64,000 bases of DNA from Croceicoccus sediminis. GTDB taxonomy: Bacteria; Pseudomonadota; Alphaproteobacteria; Sphingomonadales; Sphingomonadaceae. Where the stretch lies: positions 62,001-126,000 of the forward strand of contig NZ_SUNC01000002.1 in the NCBI RefSeq assembly GCF_007570835.1, written 5' to 3'. Under the pieces are notes generated by a model, which had not been told where the DNA came from, searched no databases, and saw only the letters and a program-made list of their open reading frames with translations. Shown piece after piece: positions 51,163-60,219 of this stretch (positions are counted from its first letter, which is position 1; each line of letters opens with the position of its first letter). Both the position numbers and the translations under genes were made by a program.

Positions 51163-53015
51163 CGATCCGCCACGCCCTTCTTGGCAGTCTTGGCGCACTG
51201 GCGCTTGCGGGCTGCGCGACGACACCGCCCCCACAGGCCAACGGCACCGGCGAAGTTCGCGTCGACGGCGACTTCCGCCTGCGCGCGCCGTCGGAAGAAG
51301 TCGTCTATTTCGTCCTGCCCGACAGGTTCGAGAACGGCGATACCGCCAACGACACCGGCGACTTTACCGGCGACCGGCTGGCGACGGGTTACGATCCCAC
51401 GGCCAAGGGTTTCTTCCACGGCGGCGACTTGGCGGGCTTGACGCAGCGGCTCGACTACCTGCAGGGCATGGGCGTGACCGCGATCTGGTTCGCGCCGATC
51501 TTTCAGAACAAACCGGTGCAAGGGCCCAAGGGCGATGAAAGCGCGGGCTATCACGGATACTGGGTGACGGACTTCACCCGCCCCGACGGGCATTTCGGCA
51601 CGCGTGAGGAATTCCGCACTTTCGTCGATGCGGCGCATGCGCGCGGGATGAAGGTCTACATGGACATCATCACCAACCACACGGCCGACGTCATCACGTA
51701 CCGCGAAGTGGGGCCCGACGGCTTTCCCTATCGCAGCCGGGCCGACTACCCCTATTCAACCCGCGGCGACACAGGCGGCGCGCCAATCAATCCCGGATTC
51801 AGGGGCGATGGGGACAGCAGCGAGGAAAACTTCGCGAAGCTGACCGATCCGGCCTTCGCCTATACCCCCTATGTCCCTGCGGGCGAGGAAGGGGTGAAAG
51901 TCCCCGCCTGGCTCAACGATCCGATCTATTACCATAATCGCGGCAATTCGACCTTCACCGGCGAGGATAGCCGGTTCGGCGATTTCGTCGGGCTGGACGA
52001 TCTGTTCACCGAACACCCCCGCGTGCGCGAAGGCATGATCGACATCTATGGATCATGGGTCGACGATTTCGGCGTCGACGGGTTCCGCATCGATACCGCC
52101 CGCCACGTGGACCCCGGCTTCTGGCAGGAATTCGTCCCCGCGTTGCAGGCCCGCGCCGCCGCGCGCGGCATTCCCAATTTCCACATGTTCGGTGAAGTCT
52201 ACAAGGATGTGCCCGACAGCGGTTACATCGCGCAGTACACCCGCCGCGACGGCTTGCCCTCCGTGCTCGATTTCGCGTTCCAGGCCGCGATGCGTGACTT
52301 GCTGGGCCGCGATCAGGGGACGGTCGTGCTGGCCCAGATGTTCGATGGCGACGTGCTGTACGAAGGGGGCGAGGAAGCGGCGCTGAACCTGCCGACGTTC
52401 CTGGGCAACCACGACATGGGCCGCTTCTCGACCCTGATCCGCGAGGATATGCCCGAAATCTCGCAGGAAGAATTGCTCGCCCGCGTCATGCTGGGCCATG
52501 CCATGATGATGACCCTGCGCGGATCGCCGGTGATCTACTACGGCGACGAACAAGGCTTCGTCGGCGACGGCAACGACCAGCTCGCGCGCGAGGACATGTT
52601 CCCCAGCCGCACCGCGGTCTACAACGACAACGTCCTGATCGGCACCGACGCGACGACGGCGGATGCCAATTTCGACACTGGTCACCCGATCTACCGCCTG
52701 ATCGGCGAGCTTTCGGCCCTGCGCCGCGCCAATCCCGCCCTGTCGAAGGGCAAGCAGATAGTGCGCGCTTACGAACAGGAACCGGGCCTTTTCGCCGCCT
52801 CCCGCTTCGATCCCGAAACGGGGCGCGAATACCTGCTGGCTTTCAACACGACCGCCAATCCGATCACCCGCAACGTCGTCGTCGGGCCCGCCGCCCGCAC
52901 GTTCCAGACATTGTCGGGCACCTGCCCCGCCGCCGTGACCGCGCCGGGCAGCGCGAGCATTTCGCTCGCGCCTTTCGGATGGGCGGTGTGCCGCATCGAA
53001 GAGATTGACCAATGA
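51159..53015 (+). CDS. Lipoprotein GH13 alpha-amylase
   Basis: A 618-residue enzyme with a lipoprotein signal (MTIRHALLGSLGALALAGC; lipobox LAGC, lipidated Cys at residue 19), so probably tethered in the periplasm or on the outer membrane. Catalytic motifs: MDIITNHTAD, GFRIDTARH (nucleophile), HMFGEVYK (acid/base) and FLGNHDMGRF. Beginning at about residue 35 the sequence EVVYFVLPDRFENGDTAND is typical of the cyclomaltodextrinase/neopullulanase-like branch, and a C-terminal beta domain closes the protein. It degrades alpha-glucans outside the cytoplasm. Coupled by ATGA overlaps on both sides. Confidence 0.92.
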   Translation: MTIRHALLGSLGALALAGCATTPPPQANGTGEVRVDGDFRLRAPSEEVVYFVLPDRFENGDTANDTGDFTGDRLATGYDPTAKGFFHGGDLAGLTQRLDYLQGMGVTAIWFAPIFQNKPVQGPKGDESAGYHGYWVTDFTRPDGHFGTREEFRTFVDAAHARGMKVYMDIITNHTADVITYREVGPDGFPYRSRADYPYSTRGDTGGAPINPGFRGDGDSSEENFAKLTDPAFAYTPYVPAGEEGVKVPAWLNDPIYYHNRGNSTFTGEDSRFGDFVGLDDLFTEHPRVREGMIDIYGSWVDDFGVDGFRIDTARHVDPGFWQEFVPALQARAAARGIPNFHMFGEVYKDVPDSGYIAQYTRRDGLPSVLDFAFQAAMRDLLGRDQGTVVLAQMFDGDVLYEGGEEAALNLPTFLGNHDMGRFSTLIREDMPEISQEELLARVMLGHAMMMTLRGSPVIYYGDEQGFVGDGNDQLAREDMFPSRTAVYNDNVLIGTDATTADANFDTGHPIYRLIGELSALRRANPALSKGKQIVRAYEQEPGLFAASRFDPETGREYLLAFNTTANPITRNVVVGPAARTFQTLSGTCPAAVTAPGSASISLAPFGWAVCRIEEIDQ

Positions 53016-54589
53016 CCGATACCCTCCCCTGGTGGCGCGGCGCGACGATCTACCAGATCTATCCGCGCAGTTTCATGGATTCGAATGGCGATGGCATCGG
53101 CGACCTGCCGGGCATTACTGCCAGGCTCGATTATGTCGCGCGGCTTGGCGTCGATGCGATCTGGGTCTCGCCCTTCTTCCTCTCGCCGATGAAGGACTTC
53201 GGCTACGACGTGGCCGATTTCCGCGCGGTCGATCCGATCTTCGGCACGCTGGACGATTTCGACGCGCTGGTGAAACGCGCGCATGAACTGGGCCTCAAGG
53301 TCCTGATCGACCAGGTCATGTCGCATACCTCGGACGAACACGCGTGGTTCGTCGAAAGCCGGTCCAGCAAGGACAATCCCAAGGCGGACTGGTATGTCTG
53401 GGCCGATCCCAAGGACGAGGGTTCGCCCCCGTCGAACTGGCAGTCTGTCTTCGGCGGCCCGGCATGGACCTGGGACGCGCGGCGCAGGCAGTATTACCTG
53501 CACAACTTCCTTTCCAGCCAGCCGCAATTGAACGGGCATTGCGCGCAAGTTCAGGAAGCGATGCTGGCCAACTTGCGCTTCTGGCTGGACCGCGGCGTCG
53601 ACGGCTTCCGCATGGATGCGCTGAACTTTGCCATGCACAACCCGGACCTGACCGACAATCCGCCCGCCTATGACAAGCGCGCGGAACGGACCCGGCCGTT
53701 CGATTACCAGCTGCGCATCAACAACCAGTCGCACGCCGACATCCCGGCTTATGTGCGCCGTATTCGCCAGCTGACCGACGAGTACGAAGCGATCTTCACC
53801 GTCGCCGAAGTGGGCGGTGACGACGTGGAAGAGGAGATGCGCGCCTTCACGTCCGACGACAAGCATCTCAATTCCACTTACGGGTTCAACTTCCTCTATG
53901 CCGAAAAGCTGACCCCCACGCTGGTCTGCAAGGCATTGACCGAGTGGCCGGACGAACCGGGCACGAACTGGCCGAGCTGGGCGTTCGAGAACCACGATGC
54001 GCCGCGCGCAATTTCGCGCTGGTGCGCGCCGGAAGATCGGACACGCTTCGCCCTGATGAAGATGGCGCTGCTGGCATCGGTGCGGGGCAACATCATCATC
54101 TACAACGGCGAGGAATTGGGCCTTGAACAGGTCGACATTCCCTTCGACCAGCTTCAGGATCCCGAGGCAATCGCCAACTGGCCGCTGACCCTGTCGCGCG
54201 ACGGCGCCCGCACGCCGATGCCATGGACGCCCGAAGGCGGTTTCACCACCGGCGATCCGTGGCTGCCCTATGGCGAACAGAACCTGGCGAAATCGATCGC
54301 CGCGCAGGAAAGCACCCGCGCCTCTTTGCTAAGCCACACGCAGGCGATGCTGGCCCTGCGCAATGCGCATCCCGCGCTGCATCACGGGGCCGTCGTCGAC
54401 TGCCGCTGCGAAGGCGCGCTGCTGTCCTTCCGCCGGACCTTCGGGGATGAGACCGTCGACTGTTTCTTCAATCTCTCGACCGATCCCATCACGCTTTCCG
54501 AAACGCCCGAGGGCGAAATCCTGCTCGCACTAAACGATGCGAGCAGCAGCGAACTTCCCGCATACGGAGCTCTCATCGTCAGCCTATGA
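53012..54589 (+). CDS. GH13 alpha-glucosidase (oligo-1,6-glucosidase-like), cytoplasmic
   Basis: A 525-residue enzyme without a signal peptide. Motifs: WWRGATIYQIYPRSFMDSNG and DGIGDLPGI near the N terminus, DQVMSHTSDEH, GVDGFRMDALNF (nucleophile Asp), TVAEVGGDD (acid/base Glu) and AFENHDAPR. The DGIGDLPGI segment and the length suit the GH13_23/AglA-type alpha-glucosidase branch. It probably cleaves maltose and short oligosaccharides to glucose in the cytoplasm after import by the MFS carriers. Start and stop both overlap neighbours by 4 nt. Confidence 0.93.
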   Translation: MTDTLPWWRGATIYQIYPRSFMDSNGDGIGDLPGITARLDYVARLGVDAIWVSPFFLSPMKDFGYDVADFRAVDPIFGTLDDFDALVKRAHELGLKVLIDQVMSHTSDEHAWFVESRSSKDNPKADWYVWADPKDEGSPPSNWQSVFGGPAWTWDARRRQYYLHNFLSSQPQLNGHCAQVQEAMLANLRFWLDRGVDGFRMDALNFAMHNPDLTDNPPAYDKRAERTRPFDYQLRINNQSHADIPAYVRRIRQLTDEYEAIFTVAEVGGDDVEEEMRAFTSDDKHLNSTYGFNFLYAEKLTPTLVCKALTEWPDEPGTNWPSWAFENHDAPRAISRWCAPEDRTRFALMKMALLASVRGNIIIYNGEELGLEQVDIPFDQLQDPEAIANWPLTLSRDGARTPMPWTPEGGFTTGDPWLPYGEQNLAKSIAAQESTRASLLSHTQAMLALRNAHPALHHGAVVDCRCEGALLSFRRTFGDETVDCFFNLSTDPITLSETPEGEILLALNDASSSELPAYGALIVSL

Positions 54590-56628
54590 CCTTTGCCCGC
54601 TTTCTGTCCGCTTCGCTTGCCGCAATCGCATTTTCGAGTGCCGCCCTTGCCGGAACCGTCCAGTCACCCGACGGGCGCATCACCGTCACGCTCGACGCCG
54701 ACGACGAGGGCAAGCCCTTCTACGAGGTATCCCGCGACGGAGAGCTGCTGATCGCCCGCTCGGCCCTTGGCTTCAACTTCACCGACGAGGACCCGCTTCG
54801 CCGTGACATGAAAGTCGTGGCCGAGGCGAGCGACAGCGTCGACACGCGATGGGAACAGCCTTGGGGCGAACGCCAGTTCGTCACCGATCGCCACAACGAA
54901 CTGGCCGTCACTTTCGCGCACAAGACCGACGAAACCCGCGGCTTCACCGTGCGGTTTCGCGCTTTCGACGACGGTATCGGCTTCCGCTATGAATTCGCGG
55001 GCCGCGACGATCATCCCGAAACCCGCATCGCCGAAGAACTGACCGAATTCGTCATCGTCCCCGAAGGCACGGCGTGGTGGATTCCGGCGGGCGACTGGAA
55101 CCGGTACGAATACCTCTATTCCGAAACGCCCATCAGCGAAGTGTCGATGGCGCACACCCCGATGACGATCCGGCTGAACGACGGCACGCACCTGTCTTTC
55201 CACGAAGCGGCGCTGGTCGATTATTCGGGCATGTGGCTGCAACGCATGCAGGGCCAGCGTTTTCGCGCCAATCTTGCCCCCTCTTCGCGCGGGGCCAAGG
55301 TGGTGCGCACCGACGCCTTCGACACGCCGTGGCGCACGATCCGCATTGCAGGTGACGCGGCGGGCCTTGTCGAGAGCGACCTTGAACTCAATCTAAACGA
55401 GCCGAACAAGCTGGGCGATGTCAGCTGGTTCGAACCGGCCAAGTACATCGGCATCTGGTGGGGCATGATCTCCAACCGGTGGACTTGGGCCCAGGGCGAC
55501 CGGCACGGTGCGACGACAGAGCGGACGAAGCAGTACATCGACTTTGCCGCAAAGCACGGTTTTCGCGGTGTCCTGGTCGAAGGGTGGGACTATGGCTGGG
55601 ACGGCACGTGGTTCGGCAACGGGCGTGACTTCAGCTTTACCAGGGCATACCCTGACTTCGATATCGAGGCGCTTTCCGCCTATGCGAAAAAGAAGGGCGT
55701 GCACCTGATCGGGCACCACGAAACCGGCGGCAACATTGCCAATTACGAAGCGCAGCTTGCCGATGCGATGGCGCTTTACGGCAAGCTGGGCATCGACGTG
55801 GTGAAGACGGGCTATGTCGCGGATGCGGGCGGCATCATCGCATGCAACGCCGACATCGCAGACCCTTGCGAAGGGCAGGTCATGGAATGGCATGACGGCC
55901 AAAGGCAGGTGCAGCATCACCTGAAGGTCGTGGAAGAAGCGGCCAAAAACGGCGTCGCGGTCAACCCGCACGAACCGGTAAAGGATACCGGCCTTCGCCG
56001 CACTTACCCCAACTGGGTCGCCCGCGAAGGCGCGCGCGGACAGGAATACAACGCGTGGGGCGCGTTCAACAACGGGCCGGACCACGAACCGACGCTGGTC
56101 TATACCCGCATGCTGTCGGGGCCGATGGACTATACCCCCGGCATTCTCAGCCTTAAGGGCGACAAGGACGTGCCGCTCGCCTCCACTCTGGCGAAACAGC
56201 TCGGCCTCTATCTCGCGATCTATTCGCCGATCCAGATGGCGGCGGATTTCATCGAAAGCCTTGCCGACCATCCGCGCGAACTGGAATTCATCAAGGCGGT
56301 CCCCGCCGACTGGGCCGAAAGCCACCTGATCGCGGGCGAAGTGGGCGATTACGCGATCTTTGCGCGCAAGGACCGGAACAGCGACGACTGGTACGTCGGC
56401 GGCATGAACGACGCGACAGAGCGCGAGGTCACGATCACGTTCGACCACCTCGACGAAGGGCGCACTTATGATGCGACGATCTGGAAAGATGGCCCGGATG
56501 CAACTTACCTGTCCGACGCGCGCCACGATATCGCCTATGACGCCCGCAAGGTGCGCCAGGGCGACACGATGACGGTTCGCCTTGCCCCCGGTGGCGGGCT
56601 GGCGATCAGGCTGCAGCCGCGCCAGTGA
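54586..56628 (+). CDS. GH97 alpha-glucosidase (SusB-like), exported
   Basis: A 680-residue enzyme with signal peptide MTFARFLSASLAAIAFSSAA (cleavage near ALA, residue 22). The N-terminal beta-sandwich is followed by a TIM barrel: GIWWGMISNRWTW, VLVEGWDYGWDGTW, DVVKTGYVADAG, VAVNPHEPVKDTGLRRTYPN and EGARGQEYNAW. The glycine in KTGY, where retaining GH97 members have an Asp nucleophile, and the conserved glutamates suggest the inverting SusB type. It releases glucose from maltodextrin ends in the periplasm. Coupled on both sides by 4-nt overlaps, the downstream one using GTG. Confidence 0.93.
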   Translation: MTFARFLSASLAAIAFSSAALAGTVQSPDGRITVTLDADDEGKPFYEVSRDGELLIARSALGFNFTDEDPLRRDMKVVAEASDSVDTRWEQPWGERQFVTDRHNELAVTFAHKTDETRGFTVRFRAFDDGIGFRYEFAGRDDHPETRIAEELTEFVIVPEGTAWWIPAGDWNRYEYLYSETPISEVSMAHTPMTIRLNDGTHLSFHEAALVDYSGMWLQRMQGQRFRANLAPSSRGAKVVRTDAFDTPWRTIRIAGDAAGLVESDLELNLNEPNKLGDVSWFEPAKYIGIWWGMISNRWTWAQGDRHGATTERTKQYIDFAAKHGFRGVLVEGWDYGWDGTWFGNGRDFSFTRAYPDFDIEALSAYAKKKGVHLIGHHETGGNIANYEAQLADAMALYGKLGIDVVKTGYVADAGGIIACNADIADPCEGQVMEWHDGQRQVQHHLKVVEEAAKNGVAVNPHEPVKDTGLRRTYPNWVAREGARGQEYNAWGAFNNGPDHEPTLVYTRMLSGPMDYTPGILSLKGDKDVPLASTLAKQLGLYLAIYSPIQMAADFIESLADHPRELEFIKAVPADWAESHLIAGEVGDYAIFARKDRNSDDWYVGGMNDATEREVTITFDHLDEGRTYDATIWKDGPDATYLSDARHDIAYDARKVRQGDTMTVRLAPGGGLAIRLQPRQ

Positions 56629-58106
56629 ACCAGACTGCCGCCTCTGCCCCTCCGCGCGTGGTGGTGCTTGGCGGCGGCAGCGCCGGGTGGATCACCGCGT
56701 GCCTGCTGGCAAAGGAATGGGGCGCCGACCGCGTCACCGTCGTCGAAAGCCCGGAGATCGGGATCATCGGCGTGGGCGAAGGGTCGACGCCGCAATTGAA
56801 GGCCCTGTTCGAACACCTCGGCATTGCCGAAGGCGATTGGATGGCCGCCTGCGACGCGACTTTCAAGCTGGGCATCCGTTTCACCGGGTGGAGCGAGCGG
56901 GCGGGATACGACAGCTACTTCCACCCCTTCCCCAGCCCGGTCGACCTGCATACCGAACCCGGTTTCGTCCATGCCTGCGCGCTGGCTCGCCGCGGGTTCG
57001 AGGCACCGGCCCATCCCGATGCCTGGTTCCTTGCCGCAATGCTGGCCGGGGAAGGCAAGGGGCCGCAGCCATCGGAAAACTTCCCCTTTACGCCGACCTA
57101 CGGGTACCACTTCGACGCCTATAAACTGGGCGCGTTCCTGCGCGAATGGGCGACCGCGCGCGGGGTCACGCATCTGCCGCTGAAGGTGGAGGACGTGGAG
57201 ATCGCCAAGGACGGCGACGTCGCCGCGCTTGCCTGTTCGGATGGCACGCGGGTTACCGGCGACATATTCGTCGACTGCTCCGGCTTTCGATCAATCATCG
57301 CGCAGCAGGCCTTGCAGGAACCCTTCGTGCCGTTTGCCGACAACCTGTTCAACGACCGGGCGGTCGTCATGCCGACGCCGCGCGGGCCGACCTACAAGCC
57401 GCAGACCGAAAGCATCGCGATGAAGGCGGGTTGGCGCTGGTCCATCCCGCTGACGACGCGGGTGGGCAACGGCTACGTCTATTCCTCGCGCCACATCGGC
57501 GACGAGGAGGCCGAGGCCGATCTGCGCGCGGCACTAGGTGCCGAGGCTGACGGGGTCGAGGCGCGCTTCCTGAAAATGAAGGTCGGCCGGGTGGAGAAAA
57601 GCTGGACCCGCAACTGCCTCGTCGCAGGTCTGGCGCAAGGGTTCATCGAGCCGCTGGAGGCGACTGCGCTGCACATCGTGATCGCCACCGCGCTCGATTT
57701 CGTGCGGGCCCATGATGCGGGAGGCGATGCCCGCCGCGACGAATTCAACGCGCGAACGGCAGCGCGCTATGACGCGATCCGCGACTACATCGTCGCGCAT
57801 TACCGGATGAACCAACGTACCGACACGCCCTACTGGCGCGAAAACGCGGCGAACCAGTCGCTGTCGGACAGCCTGAAGGCGATGATGACGGCTTGGTTCA
57901 CGCAAAAGGACATCGCGGCGGCCAATGTCGAAATCTACCGCACGCCGCACTACGCCCCGATGAGCTGGCACTGTCTCTTCGCCGGTTACGGGACGTTCCC
58001 ACCAGCGGCAAAAATGCGCCCGCTTCCCGCCGAACTCGCCCCTGTGCCGATGGCAGAGGCCGAAGCGATACTCGGCGCCAGCGCGCGCAATTTCACGCCG
58101 CTATAA
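56625..58106 (+). CDS. Flavin-dependent tryptophan halogenase family protein (2)
   Basis: A 493-residue protein starting at a GTG (56625) that overlaps the GH97 stop. FAD loop VVVLGGGSAGWITACLLAK, Lys81 in CDATFKLGIRF, and WRWSIP (270-275) are all intact; the later motif is IEPLEATALHI, with Ala where the first homologue has Ser. It is only distantly similar to the one at 49660, so this is not a recent duplication. It is last in the five-gene coupled run. Catalytic residues suggest activity, but the substrate in a glucan locus is unknown. Confidence 0.9.
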   Translation: MNQTAASAPPRVVVLGGGSAGWITACLLAKEWGADRVTVVESPEIGIIGVGEGSTPQLKALFEHLGIAEGDWMAACDATFKLGIRFTGWSERAGYDSYFHPFPSPVDLHTEPGFVHACALARRGFEAPAHPDAWFLAAMLAGEGKGPQPSENFPFTPTYGYHFDAYKLGAFLREWATARGVTHLPLKVEDVEIAKDGDVAALACSDGTRVTGDIFVDCSGFRSIIAQQALQEPFVPFADNLFNDRAVVMPTPRGPTYKPQTESIAMKAGWRWSIPLTTRVGNGYVYSSRHIGDEEAEADLRAALGAEADGVEARFLKMKVGRVEKSWTRNCLVAGLAQGFIEPLEATALHIVIATALDFVRAHDAGGDARRDEFNARTAARYDAIRDYIVAHYRMNQRTDTPYWRENAANQSLSDSLKAMMTAWFTQKDIAAANVEIYRTPHYAPMSWHCLFAGYGTFPPAAKMRPLPAELAPVPMAEAEAILGASARNFTPL

Positions 58107-58109
58107 GGT

Positions 58110-59621
58110 TCAGGCCAGCCGGTAATCAGGGCGGGAGCCCGATGCGGCCCAGTATTCGTCCAGCCCAAGTTCTGCCATCAAGCGCCCGAAGCGAGGATCG
58201 GCACGCATGGCTGCGGTGACGGGTTCGAACAGCTGGCGCGTGTTGCGCCGGTCGAGCGAGATACCTCCGTCCGGCGTGAAGTCCGGCACGCGATAGCCGC
58301 GGCTGAAATAATAGGCATCGGCAACTTCGAAAGCCGCATCCACGCGGTCAAGCGCGCTCAACCCCCGCATCGAAAGTTCCGCTTCGTAGACGCAGATCTT
58401 CGCCCGTTCACGCAGCATCTGGGCCGCCTTCTTGACCTGCTCTGGCTCGCGCGTTTGCAGGGCGGCTGCCAGTGTCTCAAACCGTGCGACCCGGTCGGGG
58501 AAAGTGCCGGTGGGCGCGTTTCGCGTGTCATGGGACAAGGCAATCGCCGCCCCGACGTCCCCGCTGAAAAGCTTGATATAAAGCCGGGTAAGCCAGATCG
58601 AAATCTGCGTCGGGTATAACGAGGCAGCCTCCACCATCTCGCGCTCCGCATCTTCGGCCAGCCCTGCGCTCCACAAGGCGCGGATCATGTTGTTGCGATC
58701 CGCAGGCGTCAGTGGCCCGTCGGGAAGACTACGGTAAAGCGCCACGGCCTCGCCATTGCGGCCGACGAACTGCAAGGTATTGGCCGTGCAGACGATCGCG
58801 TCGTAATTGCCGGGCTCCACCTTCATCGCGCGTTGCTGGCACTGTTCGCGTTCAAGATAACTTCCTACGCAAGGGAGCGAGACCGAAACCGCGATCTCGG
58901 CACAGGCATTGCCCGGGTCTAGCTCCAGCGCCTGCCGCGCCGCAGCCATCGCGCGGGTGCGCATGACATCGGCCTCTGCCCGCACGCGCGTGTGCGACAC
59001 CAACCCATAGCCCAGCCCCAACCTGCCCCAGCCGTCGGCAAAGCCCGGGACTTCGCCGACGACGTTCTTCAACAATCCGATCGCCTGGTTCTGCGCATCG
59101 CGGGTCTCCTGTCCCAGAAGCTGTCGCGACTGTTCGAGGAGCGCCAGGATTTCAGGCGAAATACGCTCTCGCCCGCGCTTACCGACGAATATCCCGGCAC
59201 CGCCCAGCACGGCCAGCGCCAGAGACGCGGCAAGAACCTGCCTGCGAGAAACCGAACCCTCGGGCGCGAGCGGTGTTTCGACCGTATCGCCAAGCACCAG
59301 CCGGTATCCGACCTTTTGAAGGGTCTCTATCCGGGCGGCCCCGTCACCGACCCTGGCCAGCGCCTTGCGCAGGCGGGAAATGACGCGGTTCAGGGCATCT
59401 TCGCCGACGATCCGGCCATTCCAGCAAGTTTCTATCAAGTCGTCCCGCGTGACGATTTCGCCATCGACGCGCGCAATCGCGATAAGCACCTGCATGACCC
59501 GGTGTTCAAGAACGATGCGATCGCCATCGGGTCCGACAAGTTCACGCGTGCGCGGAAGGACGGTCAGCGGTCCTGCCGTGAAATCCGGCTCATGCGCCAG
59601 TTCGATCGTGTTTGCCGCCAT
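58110..59621 (-). CDS. Membrane-anchored winged-helix regulator with TPR-like C terminus
   Basis: A 503-residue protein. Residues about 15-110 are an OmpR/ToxR-type winged helix: LTVLPRTRELVGPDGDRIVL, then VTRDDLIETCWNGRIVGEDA, then IETLQKVGYRLV. A hydrophobic helix at about 128-148 (RRQVLAASLALAVLGGAGIF) could anchor it in the membrane, as in CadC/ToxR. The remaining about 350 residues are helical and repeat-like, a TPR-type sensing part. It is convergent with the second halogenase and divergent from the UrcA gene. ATG at 59621; a GTG one codon upstream is possible. Targets unknown. Confidence 0.82.
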   Translation of the reverse strand: MAANTIELAHEPDFTAGPLTVLPRTRELVGPDGDRIVLEHRVMQVLIAIARVDGEIVTRDDLIETCWNGRIVGEDALNRVISRLRKALARVGDGAARIETLQKVGYRLVLGDTVETPLAPEGSVSRRQVLAASLALAVLGGAGIFVGKRGRERISPEILALLEQSRQLLGQETRDAQNQAIGLLKNVVGEVPGFADGWGRLGLGYGLVSHTRVRAEADVMRTRAMAAARQALELDPGNACAEIAVSVSLPCVGSYLEREQCQQRAMKVEPGNYDAIVCTANTLQFVGRNGEAVALYRSLPDGPLTPADRNNMIRALWSAGLAEDAEREMVEAASLYPTQISIWLTRLYIKLFSGDVGAAIALSHDTRNAPTGTFPDRVARFETLAAALQTREPEQVKKAAQMLRERAKICVYEAELSMRGLSALDRVDAAFEVADAYYFSRGYRVPDFTPDGGISLDRRNTRQLFEPVTAAMRADPRFGRLMAELGLDEYWAASGSRPDYRLA

Positions 59622-59847
59622 CACTCATGGCCCGAAGCGTGTTCGAATTGATGACCTGTAATTTACGACGACGCCCCGTTTCGAGTCAACGAGAGCACGG
59701 GCGCTACAAGTCTGGCGTGAAGTATTTCCAATGGAAATCAGGCATTTTTCATAAATCCATCAGCTAAAAATCAGGTCCTGATCATGGCGAAAACACGCCA
59801 ACTGTCCGACCCTTTCGCTGGCTCTATTGCGATGAAGGGGAACAATC

Positions 59848-60213
59848 ATGTTGTACCGTGCAATTTTCATAACGCTCGCCTGCGCGGCGACGATTTCGGC
59901 AAGCCAGGCCAGTGCCGAACCATTGAACGTTTCTGCGACGCGGATGGTCAGGGTCAGCTACGCCGACCTACGCCTCGACACGCAGGACGGGCTGATCACC
60001 TTGCGGAAACGCGCGCGCGAAGCGGCCAAACAAGTCTGCGGCTTCAACGAATGGCCGTTGGAAATGGCGATCGTGCGCCACACCTGCCTCAAGGCCGTGA
60101 TGCGCAACGCCGACGGCCAGATCGAGAGAGCGGCAACACTGACGCAAACGCCGCCGGCAATGGCGGATGCAGACCCGCACCCGAAAACCATAACCCTTGC
60201 GGTGCGCCGCTGA
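59848..60213 (+). CDS. UrcA family protein
   Basis: A 121-residue exported protein: signal peptide MLYRAIFITLACAATISASQ with cleavage after ASA, then the UrcA pattern VRVSYADLRLDTQDGLITLR, KRAREAAKQVCGFNEWP and a second Cys in VRHTCLKAVMR, presumably disulfide-linked. UrcA proteins are common in sphingomonads and Caulobacter; their function is unknown. An AAGGGG site lies 7 nt before the ATG. The 226-nt gap to the divergent regulator must contain its promoter. Confidence 0.88.
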   Translation: MLYRAIFITLACAATISASQASAEPLNVSATRMVRVSYADLRLDTQDGLITLRKRAREAAKQVCGFNEWPLEMAIVRHTCLKAVMRNADGQIERAATLTQTPPAMADADPHPKTITLAVRR

Positions 60214-60219
60214 GCGGCC

